Assembly (NCBI GenBank): GCA_037140715.1
Contig: JBAXDX010000020.1
Span: 1 to 37,955, forward strand
Source of the DNA: JAUZPB01 sp037140715
Lineage (GTDB): Bacteria; Bacteroidota; Ignavibacteria; Ignavibacteriales; SURF-24
Length of the DNA: 37,955 bases
Direction: 5' to 3'
Program-made: the position numbers and the translations under genes
Shown: in pieces, positions 1 to 8,622 of the stretch
Layout of the letters: every line of letters begins with the position of its first letter
How positions within the stretch are numbered: position 1 is the stretch's first letter
The notes under the pieces: generated by a model
What the model saw: the letters and a program-made list of their open reading frames with translations, nothing else
The model's database searches: none
Told to the model about the DNA's origin: nothing

Positions 1-55
1 CTAAAAGAGTCAACGCCGACACTAAAAGAGTCAACGCCGACACTAAAAGAGTCAA
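1..55. repeat. 21-bp tandem repeat array A (cut by window edge)
   Basis: Two full 21-bp units (1-21, 22-42) are identical and a third (43-55) matches for 13 bases before diverging; each begins CTAAAAGAGTCA. The array probably continues to the left of the window. Across unit borders there is a dyad GACACT-AAA-AGAGTC (18-32 and 39-53) with one mismatched pair. Frame 1 is open from the edge to a TAA at 142-144 and would give a heptapeptide repeat (LKESTPT), so the 3' end of a repeat-containing gene cannot be excluded. The other arrays of the same period in this window argue for a non-coding intergenic repeat. Confidence 0.8.
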
Positions 56-242
56 AAAGGGCAATCCTAAGCTTTTATGCTCTGAAAATGAAGACAAATT
101 CTTCTTCAGACGATATTATTTTGCTTCCATCGGAAACTGATTAAGTGAAAATAATTGTTACATAAAAATAAATAGAAATACATACCGGTTATTGTTTATA
201 TAGTAGTTCTAATTTTTCAAAAAATCTAAAATCTGGAGTGAA

Positions 243-818
243 ATGAAAGTAATAGCAATTAACGGAAGTGCACGTAAAAATGGGAATACCGCCATTTTAA
301 TCAATAAAGTTTTTAATGAACTTCATAAGGAAGGTATAGAAACAGAAATGATTCAGTTAGCGGGCAAAATTATAAGAGGCTGTAGTGCCTGTAACGTTTG
401 TCAAAAGAAACAGGATGAAAAATGCGCGAATGAATCAGATATTGTAAATGAAATTATACAGAAAATGAAAGAAGCAGATGGAATCATACTTGGTTCGCCT
501 GTGTATTTTTCCGATGTAACCCCCGAATTAAAAGCATTGATTGACAGGGCGGGAAGAGTCGGCAGAGCAAGCGGATTCTTATATAAAAGGAAAGTTGGTT
601 CCGGTGTTATTGCGGTAAGAAGAGGCGGAGCAACTCATGCACTCGATACAATAAATCACTTTTTGCATATTACCCAGATGATTGTCCCCGGCGCGTCTTA
701 CTGGAATTTTGGAGTCGGACGGGATGTAGGCGATGTTGAACATGACGAAGAAGGATTACAGAATATGCAGGTACTGGGCGAAAACATAGCCTGGCTTATG
801 AAAAAGATAAATAACTAA
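243..818 (+). CDS. Iron-sulfur flavoprotein-like NAD(P)H:FMN reductase (flavodoxin fold)
   Basis: 191 aa, cytoplasmic. The N-terminus has the FMN phosphate-binding loop of the NADPH-dependent FMN reductase family (NGSARKNGNT, residues 7-16), and GSPVYFSDVTPELKALIDR is the usual second FMN-contacting segment. Residues 47-61 hold a compact cysteine cluster C47-x2-C50-x2-C53-x7-C61, the spacing used for a [4Fe-4S] cluster in archaeal/bacterial iron-sulfur flavoproteins (ISF). By family knowledge such proteins pass electrons between a ferredoxin-like donor and FMN; the physiological substrate is unknown. A GGAG at 235-238 precedes the ATG by 4 nt. The NIPSNAP-like gene follows 19 nt downstream and both precede the terminator at 1358, so the two are probably co-transcribed. 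Confidence 0.85.
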   Translation: MKVIAINGSARKNGNTAILINKVFNELHKEGIETEMIQLAGKIIRGCSACNVCQKKQDEKCANESDIVNEIIQKMKEADGIILGSPVYFSDVTPELKALIDRAGRVGRASGFLYKRKVGSGVIAVRRGGATHALDTINHFLHITQMIVPGASYWNFGVGRDVGDVEHDEEGLQNMQVLGENIAWLMKKINN

Positions 819-837
819 TTAAACACAGGAGAATAAT

Positions 838-1158
838 ATGTTTTTTGAACTCAGGCAATATCGTCTTAAACCAGGTACAAGGGATAAATGGATTAAACTT
901 ATGGAAGAAGAGATAATTCCGTTTCAAACCTCAAAAGGAATAGAGGTAGTGGCAAGTTTTATTGATCTCGAAGACCCCGACCTCTATATATGGATTAGAA
1001 AATTTAAGAATGATGAGGAAAAAGAACGGTTATATAAGGCGGTGTATGAGTCTGCTGAATGGCTGGATGTAATCAAACCAAAATCGGATGAAATTATTTT
1101 AAGGAAAGAAATAAAAGTAAACAAGATTGAGGCGACAAGCGCATCATTATTGAAATAG
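838..1158 (+). CDS. NIPSNAP-family dimeric alpha/beta-barrel protein
   Basis: 106 aa, soluble, no signal peptide. The N-terminus MFFELRQYRLKPG followed by an amphipathic helix is typical of the NIPSNAP branch of the ferredoxin-like dimeric alpha-beta barrel fold, and a single such domain (about residues 1-95) fills the protein. A good Shine-Dalgarno AGGAG (827-831) lies 6 nt before the ATG. It is 19 nt behind the flavoprotein gene, suggesting one operon. The fold includes small monooxygenases and proteins of unknown role; no catalytic residues can be assigned here, so only family membership is claimed. Pairing with a flavin reductase hints at redox or oxidation chemistry, but that is inference. 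Confidence 0.75.
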   Translation: MFFELRQYRLKPGTRDKWIKLMEEEIIPFQTSKGIEVVASFIDLEDPDLYIWIRKFKNDEEKERLYKAVYESAEWLDVIKPKSDEIILRKEIKVNKIEATSASLLK

Positions 1159-1228
1159 AAAAATTATGTTATCAAACGATTTTAAAAATGACAGATATTA
1201 AAATAAACCTTATCGTACAGGCAGAATT

Positions 1229-1330
1229 ATGGAAAACATTACTAAAAATATCGATGCAGAGTTAACACAGGCAGTAATTTGTTCCTGCTGTATAATATGT
1301 ACAGTATCATTACAGAAAGGCTTTACTTAA
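1229..1330 (+). CDS. Possible 33-aa cysteine-containing small protein
   Basis: A short open frame starts ATG at 1229 and ends TAA at 1328-1330, between the NIPSNAP-like gene and the terminator at 1358. It encodes a charged first half and a hydrophobic Cys-rich stretch AVICSCCIIC near residues 15-24. There is only a weak upstream AGGCAG and no recognised family. It lies inside the predicted transcript of the upstream operon, so it could be translated, but a chance ORF of this length is quite likely. Confidence 0.2.
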   Translation: MENITKNIDAELTQAVICSCCIICTVSLQKGFT

Positions 1331-1357
1331 TTCTGTTATCATATAGATTTTTATATC

Positions 1358-1393
1358 AAGGCGCTTTCCATTATGTGAAGCGCCTTTTTTTTT
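1358..1393 (+). terminator. Rho-independent terminator after the flavoprotein operon
   Basis: AAGGCGCTT (1358-1366) pairs perfectly with AAGCGCCTT (1378-1386) around an 11-nt loop and runs into a stretch of nine T (1385-1393). This is the clearest intrinsic terminator in the window and ends the transcription unit that starts before 243. Confidence 0.9.
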
Positions 1394-1742
1394 ATTATAT
1401 TGCATTAGCATAATTTTCAGGACTAAAAAATAACAGGGTTAATTTAAGAACGCGGTTTAGATTTAGAAAATAATTAAAGAATGAACAAGACAAAATGAAC
1501 AAGAAAAAATATATTATTTCAACTACACACTTATACCTCGATAGCAGAGCGGTATTAAAATATCTTTCATCGTATATTAATGGAAATTTTCTCTGTTGTA
1601 GCTTCCGACAGCTCTTTATTTTACTCATACATCCAATGTCCGCGGTTATTAGAGAGTCATCCGTTCATACTCTGTAGGATGTACGCGTTCCGGTACCGCA
1701 TTAAAATTTGTAAAAAATATTCAATTAATCTTAGGAAACACT
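1394..1742. other. Intergenic region, no gene seen
   Basis: About 350 bp of AT-rich sequence between the terminator and the T9SS cargo gene. The open frames here are short, overlap each other and show no protein-like composition. A short direct repeat (ATGAACAAGA at 1481 and 1495) is present. It must carry the promoter of the gene at 1743, but I could not identify a convincing one. No tRNA or structured RNA was recognised. Confidence 0.5.
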
Positions 1743-2792
1743 ATGAAAAAGTTCTTATCCGGTTTGTTTTTTGTTATTCTTATTTCTTTAACAATTGGTT
1801 CTCAGTTTACATTTGCTCAGGAAGTAATCTTTGAGGAAAATTTTGAATCAGGCAAAGTAAGTTCGCAATGGGAAACCTATTATGCCGCAGAAGATTCATT
1901 GCAGGCGGTTCCGGCTACCCAGGCACCTCAGGTATTAACGGGCGGAGGCAGCTATGTCGGGTATCTTCAGGATTTGAACAGTTCATATACTGGTTCTGCG
2001 GTTGCCGTAGCGGGGGATTTGGGCTTAAAGGATTACTCTATTGAAGCCGATGTTTATGTATATGTTAATCAGCCTTTATCGGCATATACAGGGTTAGTCG
2101 TCTATGCTGACAGCTCTAAACATGATTTTTATAAATTACGCGCAGATTTTGATGCGAGCAACCGGATCAATTTCTCCGGGTTAAAATCTGATACAACCAC
2201 ATTTATACCTTTATTCAATAAAAATTTTAGTGGAACGTCAAATCTGGGTCTTTTCCCGACTGCCGATGGCTGGCATAAATTGAAAATTGAAGTTCGTTCA
2301 ACCAGCGATACGCAGACAACAATCTGGAATTATTTTGACGGAGTTCTTCTGAACGGAAATCCTGTTATTGATACAATCCCAACCCGTGTAACATCGGGGA
2401 AATTTGGTTTATATAGTTTCCAGCAGGATACTGACGGGCTTCCTGCATATTTCGACAATATTGTAGTTAAAAGGTTAGCACCAGCCGGCGTAAGTGGCAA
2501 TAAAAACAGTCCTAAAGGATTTATTCTGGAACAGAATTATCCTAATCCATTTAATCCTGAAACAAGAATATCATATCAGCTTGCTTCAGGCGGCTTTGTT
2601 GTACTTGCAATTTTTGACCAGCTTGGCAGAGAAATTAAAACTCTGGTATCGCGCGAACAATCCGCAGGGCAGTATTCTGTCAGCTGGAATGGAAAAAATG
2701 AGACGGGTAATATCGTTCCAACCGGCGTGTATTTCTATGCCCTGAAATCGGGAGATAATACTCAAATCAAAAAAATGATATTAATGAAGTAA
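1743..2792 (+). CDS. Secreted lectin/glucanase-like protein with T9SS type A sorting domain
   Basis: 349 aa. A signal peptide spans residues 1-25 (MKK, hydrophobic core, FAQ cleavage site). Residues about 28-245 resemble a concanavalin A-like jelly-roll of the DUF1080/LamG kind: an N-terminal FEENFESGKVSSQWETYYA and later YFDNIVVKR are typical of domains that wrap round glycans or proteins. The C-terminal 90 residues are a T9SS type A sorting domain: NYPNPFNPETRISYQL, LGREIKTLV, SWNGKNETGNIVPTGVYFY and a terminal KKMILMK. By family knowledge such proteins cross the outer membrane through the type IX system and become surface-anchored or released. It lies alone between two terminators, so it is probably a single-gene transcript. 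The ligand is not predictable. Confidence 0.85.
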   Translation: MKKFLSGLFFVILISLTIGSQFTFAQEVIFEENFESGKVSSQWETYYAAEDSLQAVPATQAPQVLTGGGSYVGYLQDLNSSYTGSAVAVAGDLGLKDYSIEADVYVYVNQPLSAYTGLVVYADSSKHDFYKLRADFDASNRINFSGLKSDTTTFIPLFNKNFSGTSNLGLFPTADGWHKLKIEVRSTSDTQTTIWNYFDGVLLNGNPVIDTIPTRVTSGKFGLYSFQQDTDGLPAYFDNIVVKRLAPAGVSGNKNSPKGFILEQNYPNPFNPETRISYQLASGGFVVLAIFDQLGREIKTLVSREQSAGQYSVSWNGKNETGNIVPTGVYFYALKSGDNTQIKKMILMK

Positions 2793-2822
2793 AGACAGAA
2801 TAGAAAAATTTTCCGAAATGTC

Positions 2823-2855
2823 CCCGGTCAGAAGAGACCGGGTATTTATATTTTA
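2823..2855 (+). terminator. Probable intrinsic terminator after the T9SS cargo gene
   Basis: CCCGGTC (2823-2829) pairs perfectly with GACCGGG (2836-2842) round a 6-nt loop and is followed by TATTTATATTTT, a broken T tract. It lies 30 bp after the stop and separates this gene from the TonB-receptor operon. Confidence 0.7.
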
Positions 2856-2877
2856 TAACTATTTTTGGGAATGACGC

Positions 2878-5478
2878 TTGAAGATTACAATGCGGAAAAC
2901 AGTTGGAATATTATCTATTCTTGTAATACAGTGTTCATTATTGACAGCCGGAACGACAGGGAAAATATCCGGTGTAGTAAAAAATCACCTAACCGGCGAA
3001 ACGCTTTCAGGTTCGACAATTGTCATTGAAAAGACGGCGCTGGGTTCAGTCGTGGATAACAACGGTCAATATTATATCATTAATATTTTCCCCGGGACAT
3101 ATACCGTGCGTGCTACAATGCTTGGCTATAAACCCACAAGGATAACAAATGTGGTTGTTTCGGCGGACCTGACTACACAGATAGATTTTTTACTGGAACC
3201 TACAACGGTTTTGTCGGATGAAGTAATCGTAACTGCGGAACGCCCTCTTTTCCAAAAAGATAAAACTGCAAAATTTTCTGTAATTACATCTGAGGAATTT
3301 AGTAATCTGCCGGTAAATACTATTCAGGATGTTTTATCAACTAAGGCAGGCTTCACCAAAGATGCCGGTGGCGAAATTCATGCACGCGGAGGGCGCAGTG
3401 GCGAGATAGCTTATCTGATTGACGGGCAGTATGTAAAAGACCCTTTATATGGTGATTTTAATAATACAATCAATAAAGATGCGGTGCAGGAATTATCAAT
3501 TGTCAGCGGTTCGTTCAATGCAGAGTACGGGGAAGCAATGTCGAGCATTGTAAATATAGTAACGAAAGAAGGCGGCGATACATTCCACGGGAAAGTCGAA
3601 TACACCTCTCCAATGATTAATCAGTCGCCATACAGAAAATCCAGTCCATTCGGCGGTGTGCAGGATTTATATTCGTATTCGAACAATTCTGTTATTGACC
3701 GAATTTCCTTTGCCCCATTAAAATTAGATATTCCCATAGCCGGTATGATTAACGCATCGTTCAATGGACCTTTGCCGTTTACAGATAACGTTACATTTTT
3801 AATTTCAGGAAAAACAAAAAATGAGGATAGTTATCTCCCCAACGGGTATAACCTGGAACGCGATATATTTTCCAAACTGACATACAGGATTAGTCCGGTT
3901 ATAAAATTATCCTTATCCGCTCAGAGCAGTAAGAATGAATATCAGAATTATAATCATGTCTGGAAATATTTGAGCGAAAATCAAAGCCATCATGAAAAAA
4001 CAACTGACCGGTATGCGGCAATATTGACACATGCCATAGGCTCTGATTTATTTTATACTTTGCAGGTCTCCCGTTCTAATAATTTTTATATAGAGCAGGC
4101 TGGAAATAAATTGCCTTCAGATTATGTGAGGGGGCAGACAGGTTCGGATGTTTACTTTTATGTAAAAGGAGATGATTCTCCTTATTCAAACAATAAGACT
4201 GCGACAAACAGCGGTAAATTAGATGTTACATATCAGCTTAATAACTTCAATCTGTTAAAATCAGGTTTTGAAATAAAGAGCCATCATATTCAAGTGCACG
4301 AAGAATTAGAACCCTGGGCGGGCGGGGCACAATATAAAGATAAATATACGCATTCGCCTGTTGAAGGTGCGTTTTACGTTCAGGACAAACTGGAGTATGA
4401 TTATCTTATTGCGAATATCGGTTTAAGATTCGACTATGTTGATCCGAATACTACTGCATGGGCTGATATCCGGCGCTTTGGTTATTATGATAATAATAAT
4501 AACTGGATTCCCGCGCTGGAACAAAAAGTGCCCGCAAAGACGCAACTGAGTCCGCGTATTGGTCTGGCTCATCCTGTTACTGATCGTGCGGTGCTTCATT
4601 TTTCTTATGGTCAGTTCTTCCAAAATCCTGATTATAATGCGCTATATTATAACTATAATAAAGATCTTACAACCTCGCTGCCTTTACTCGGAAATCCCTC
4701 GGTGAAAGCGCAGAAAACAATCGCTTATGAAGCCGGGATTAAGTATAAACTGAGTGATGATTACGCGCTTGAAGTTTCAGGGTGGTATAAGGATATTACA
4801 GATTTACTTTCGACATTGCAGGTCAGCTACTTATCGCAGGATTATGTTGTTTACTACAATTCAGATTATGCAAGCGTAAAAGGAATTGATATTACTCTGA
4901 ATAAACGGTTCAGTAATTATTTATCAGGCTCTATAAACTACACATATATGGTTGCCAAAGGAAATAATTCGCAACCGCTTGGCGGTTATGTCAGCGCGTA
5001 TTCAAATGAAGAAATCCCCCACCGCGAAAATTATCTGGATTTTGATCAGACTCATACATTTGTCGCTAATGTGAATATAAATATTCCACAGAATAAGGGA
5101 TTACAAATCTTTGGTATATATCCTTTTGCCGATGTAAACCTTAGTGTTTTATTTCAGGCTTCAAGCGGGCTGCCTTATACTCCGTATGTAGATCCTTCCG
5201 TCAGGGTTGATATAAATTCAGCGCGTAAACCGTGGACTTCTACTGTTGATATTCGCGCAGCAAAGAAAATATGGAATTCGGGATTCCCGACAAGTCTTTT
5301 TGTGGAAATTACGAATCTCTTCAATGTTGAAAATGTTTTGTATGTCTATCCCCGCACGGGGAAACCATTTGTTACCGGCAATACAGGGTTTGTCGGTTCG
5401 TCTCCTGATGCGGATCATAATCCGGCAAATCTCGGCCCGCCGAGAATTATTAAAGCGGGAATTCAATTAAGCTGGTAA
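2878..5478 (+). CDS. TonB-dependent outer-membrane receptor with carboxypeptidase-regulatory-like domain
   Basis: 866 aa. Signal peptide about residues 1-25; CarboxypepD_reg-like beta-sandwich about 26-112 (GKISGVVKNHLTGETLSGS ... NGQYYIINIFPGTYTVRA); a TonB-box-like LSDEVIVTAERP at about 112-123; plug domain about 125-235 (HARGGRSGEIAYLIDGQYV, FNAEYGEAMSSIVNIVTKEGG); then a long beta-barrel ending in an aromatic residue (GIQLSW). It should import or bind a large substrate at the outer membrane using TonB-ExbBD energy; the substrate is unknown and there is no SusD partner. The start is uncertain: TTG at 2878 has a GGGA 7 nt upstream, while ATG at 2890 gives a slightly shorter signal peptide. 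The CxxCH/T9SS gene begins 15 nt after the stop, so they are co-transcribed. Confidence 0.9.
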   Translation: MKITMRKTVGILSILVIQCSLLTAGTTGKISGVVKNHLTGETLSGSTIVIEKTALGSVVDNNGQYYIINIFPGTYTVRATMLGYKPTRITNVVVSADLTTQIDFLLEPTTVLSDEVIVTAERPLFQKDKTAKFSVITSEEFSNLPVNTIQDVLSTKAGFTKDAGGEIHARGGRSGEIAYLIDGQYVKDPLYGDFNNTINKDAVQELSIVSGSFNAEYGEAMSSIVNIVTKEGGDTFHGKVEYTSPMINQSPYRKSSPFGGVQDLYSYSNNSVIDRISFAPLKLDIPIAGMINASFNGPLPFTDNVTFLISGKTKNEDSYLPNGYNLERDIFSKLTYRISPVIKLSLSAQSSKNEYQNYNHVWKYLSENQSHHEKTTDRYAAILTHAIGSDLFYTLQVSRSNNFYIEQAGNKLPSDYVRGQTGSDVYFYVKGDDSPYSNNKTATNSGKLDVTYQLNNFNLLKSGFEIKSHHIQVHEELEPWAGGAQYKDKYTHSPVEGAFYVQDKLEYDYLIANIGLRFDYVDPNTTAWADIRRFGYYDNNNNWIPALEQKVPAKTQLSPRIGLAHPVTDRAVLHFSYGQFFQNPDYNALYYNYNKDLTTSLPLLGNPSVKAQKTIAYEAGIKYKLSDDYALEVSGWYKDITDLLSTLQVSYLSQDYVVYYNSDYASVKGIDITLNKRFSNYLSGSINYTYMVAKGNNSQPLGGYVSAYSNEEIPHRENYLDFDQTHTFVANVNINIPQNKGLQIFGIYPFADVNLSVLFQASSGLPYTPYVDPSVRVDINSARKPWTSTVDIRAAKKIWNSGFPTSLFVEITNLFNVENVLYVYPRTGKPFVTGNTGFVGSSPDADHNPANLGPPRIIKAGIQLSW

Positions 5479-5493
5479 CAGGAAATATAAATT

Positions 5494-8400
5494 ATGATAA
5501 GAATTTTATCTAAAACTATTCTTTTTTCCGTTGTTGTTCTGACATTTGCCGTTCCGAAAGTCTCGGCACAAAATAAGAGCTGTTCAAACTGCCACAGAGA
5601 TTTAAAATCTTCTATAATGCCTGACCGGTTATCAAAGATGCACGCGGTTTCAACGGAAAGGGGACTGGGGATTCAGGATAAAGGTCAGGTTTCAAATTAT
5701 TTAGGAAACTATGGGACGCTGTCAAATTATTTAGAATACTTCAATGATGCTGTCCACTGGCCTGCTGCCTCGAATACAGAACGGCAGTATTGTTTTGGTT
5801 TAGGTCTTGTAGTAGCTGTGAAGGGTAATGTTATTACTTCAGTACTCGGAGGAATTTCTGAAAAAGTTGACTGGTCTCCCAAAGCGGGATCACGCGGTAA
5901 ATTATTTTCCGGTGATGTAAAAGTAACATCGAATGATGAAACTCCTTTCCTTGCAAGTAGCGATAATCCGCAGACTTGGCCGCATGGATATTTTGATAAG
6001 AATCAAAATTGGGTTAATGTACCCGGTTCACGGTACTGGCCCGGACATTTTAGAATAGATATTGATCCGGCTTCGCCAGCTTACGGAAAAGAAATCGCCG
6101 GCGAATTTGTCTCTGACCGGGATATTTACAGCGTTTTTGATGACCGGAATAATTCTAACCCGCAGGGTTCAGCCGGAATTGAAGTTGAACAAACTGCCTA
6201 CAGTTATGGAAGACCTTATGCCGAGAATTTACTTTTTTGGGATTTTATAATACATAACACAAGTGGCAGGCAGCTTGACAGTGTTTATGTTGGTTATTAC
6301 GCAATCTTCCGTGCGGATTACGATAACAAAGATAATATCAATTTTGTCAGGGTTAATCCAGCTTCTCTCAATGGTGATTTTATTTATATTTATGATATTA
6401 ATAACACAAAGGATGGAGCCTGGGCTAATACTGATGGTCCGTTGGGAATGGCAGGTTTACATATATTGGAAACTCCGAAAAATTTAGGCATAACGGATTT
6501 CCATTATTTTACAAGAGATGCTGCTCCCAAAGTTGATGAAGAAATATGGTCTGTAATAAGCAGCAATCCAAAATATCCGGGTCTGACAATCCCTGAAGCA
6601 CTTTTCCATGGTAACAATCATCATATTGATGATACGCATCCCGATAGTTTAAAGAAGTATTACCCTGATGGCGCACCGATAAATTATTATGTTGCTTCAG
6701 GTCCCTTTAGTTTACAACCGGATGAAACTGTAAAATCATCGCTGGCGCTTGTTATGGGAAACTCAGGCGGCATTCCAAATAATCCTGATACAACAAATCT
6801 GATGCTAAATGCCCGCATTGCCCAACAAATGTATCAAAGAAAATTCCAAGGGTCAGGTGCACCCAAAACTCCAAAGGTAACAGCAAGCCCGGACGACAAA
6901 AAAGTTTTATTATCATGGGATGCCGATGCGGAAAATTCAGTAGATGTTATGACCGGGAAGAATGATTTTGAGGGATATAAGATATATCGCAGTGATAATC
7001 AGGGAAAAACATGGGGCATACCTGTTACCGATGCCTCAGGCAGTATCGTAGGATATAAACCATTAAAAATATTTGACCTTATCGATGGTGTCAAAGGACA
7101 AGACCCTGTATTTAATCAGTCACTGGGTGAAGATACAGGACTGAAGCATAATTATATAGATTCAAACCTGGTGAATGGAGTTGAATACTGGTATTGTGTT
7201 ACTTCTTATGATAAAGGAAATCAGTTAAAAGGCAGTCTTGAACAGTCATATCAATCTGCTCTTGGCAAATCGTTGCTGCAATCTAATACTGTGGCAGTAG
7301 TCCCCGGAGTGAAGGCACAAAATTATAATCCTCCGCAGTATAATCCGCAATCTTCTTATGATGGCGCGATACCTCCAACGGGAGGATTGTCCGATGGACT
7401 GGTAAAAATTGACATTGTTCAGCCTGAAAAGATTACAGGAGATAATTATTATATCGCATTTGTTGATTCAGCAAAACAAATTGCCGGCGCACAAATAATA
7501 TATGCGTTAGGTTTTAATTTATACCGTATCTCAAAAACTACCGGTGATACGACATTGATATTGGAGCGACAGCCGTTTACGGATCAGAGCGGGGATAATC
7601 TGCCCGTTGTCGATGGTTTTAGGTTAACGGTTAAAAATTCAGCTTCCGGTATCCGTTCAACTGGCTGGACAAGGATTAACGGGGACACTTCGACATTTGA
7701 CTGGCGAACCGGCCCTGTCCCTAAATATAAAAACTTAGGCAAACAAATCATCCAGGAGAATGTATATACAACCGATGATATTAGAATAACTATTGATACA
7801 ACTCTTCACGGAGGACTGACCGCCCGCTGGTATGATTACTTTACTGATAAGACCGTTGACACCCTGCAACATTTACCATTGAAAGTTGAAATAATTTCTG
7901 ACCCTTTGAATCCGACCGACATTAGCAATAATACATACTTGTACGAATTTTCCATTATGGCTCCGTGGGATTCATATAGAATAGACTATTATAGTCCTTT
8001 AGGATGGGACCTGCTCCCCGGTGGTAAGGGATTTACTCCGGGCAGCCCGGGCTTTTATGAAAAGTATGTCGATGTGCTAGTTTTTGAACAGTTAAAAGTT
8101 GATCCGGTTTCGCACAATACAACGCATAATGGTTTATGGCTACAGACAAATAACTTCCCTGATACATATATCAACAGCGATGGAATTACCATAAATAAGA
8201 AAGCCGTTCCGCCATCGCATAATGATCAGTTTACTATTATAACTTATAAACCTTTTAGAAAAGAAATAAGCTATCAGTTCAGTACGCAAAAATCATCCAT
8301 CACAGGAAAGCAAAATATTGAACTAAATAAAATTAAAGTCGTGCCTGATCCATATATCGTTGCGAATGCTTTTGAAACAAATCAATTCGGTAAAAAACTT

Positions 8401-8613
8401 ATGTTCACAAATCTTCCCAATGAATGCAGTATATCAATATTCACTGTCGCAGGGGATCATGTCGCGGACGTTAGTCATAACAATATTAACGGATATGAGT
8501 ATTGGGATATGAGAACTTTTAACAGCCAGTACGTTGCCTGCGGATTATATGTGTATGTGGTTTCAACGCCTGACGGACAGAAAAAAACGGGAAGGTTTCT
8601 AATAATTAAATAA
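5494..8613 (+). CDS. Giant secreted protein with one CxxCH motif, Fn3-like domain and T9SS sorting domain
   Basis: 1039 aa. Signal peptide 1-26 (ending VSAQ). The mature N-terminus carries one CSNCH (residues 30-34), a c-type haem-binding motif if used, with a methionine and histidine shortly after. A long central region has no recognised domain; residues about 455-580 look like fibronectin type III (KTPKVTASPDDKKVLLSWD ... GYKIYRS ... YWYCVTSYD). The last 90 residues form a T9SS sorting domain (KVVPDPYIVAN, CSISIFTVAGDHVADV, GLYVYVVSTPDG, KKTGRFLIIK). It is flanked 15 nt upstream by the TonB receptor and 9 nt downstream by a PorV-family gene, so the three probably work together at the outer membrane. 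Function is unknown; surface electron transfer or substrate capture are possibilities only. Confidence 0.8.
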   Translation: MIRILSKTILFSVVVLTFAVPKVSAQNKSCSNCHRDLKSSIMPDRLSKMHAVSTERGLGIQDKGQVSNYLGNYGTLSNYLEYFNDAVHWPAASNTERQYCFGLGLVVAVKGNVITSVLGGISEKVDWSPKAGSRGKLFSGDVKVTSNDETPFLASSDNPQTWPHGYFDKNQNWVNVPGSRYWPGHFRIDIDPASPAYGKEIAGEFVSDRDIYSVFDDRNNSNPQGSAGIEVEQTAYSYGRPYAENLLFWDFIIHNTSGRQLDSVYVGYYAIFRADYDNKDNINFVRVNPASLNGDFIYIYDINNTKDGAWANTDGPLGMAGLHILETPKNLGITDFHYFTRDAAPKVDEEIWSVISSNPKYPGLTIPEALFHGNNHHIDDTHPDSLKKYYPDGAPINYYVASGPFSLQPDETVKSSLALVMGNSGGIPNNPDTTNLMLNARIAQQMYQRKFQGSGAPKTPKVTASPDDKKVLLSWDADAENSVDVMTGKNDFEGYKIYRSDNQGKTWGIPVTDASGSIVGYKPLKIFDLIDGVKGQDPVFNQSLGEDTGLKHNYIDSNLVNGVEYWYCVTSYDKGNQLKGSLEQSYQSALGKSLLQSNTVAVVPGVKAQNYNPPQYNPQSSYDGAIPPTGGLSDGLVKIDIVQPEKITGDNYYIAFVDSAKQIAGAQIIYALGFNLYRISKTTGDTTLILERQPFTDQSGDNLPVVDGFRLTVKNSASGIRSTGWTRINGDTSTFDWRTGPVPKYKNLGKQIIQENVYTTDDIRITIDTTLHGGLTARWYDYFTDKTVDTLQHLPLKVEIISDPLNPTDISNNTYLYEFSIMAPWDSYRIDYYSPLGWDLLPGGKGFTPGSPGFYEKYVDVLVFEQLKVDPVSHNTTHNGLWLQTNNFPDTYINSDGITINKKAVPPSHNDQFTIITYKPFRKEISYQFSTQKSSITGKQNIELNKIKVVPDPYIVANAFETNQFGKKLMFTNLPNECSISIFTVAGDHVADVSHNNINGYEYWDMRTFNSQYVACGLYVYVVSTPDGQKKTGRFLIIK

Positions 8614-8622
8614 TGTAGAATT

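Noticed and set aside
1..144. 3' end of a gene encoding an LKESTPT heptad repeat
   Set aside because: The frame is open, but only the window edge supports it; the same 21-bp period occurs in clearly non-coding arrays elsewhere in the window.
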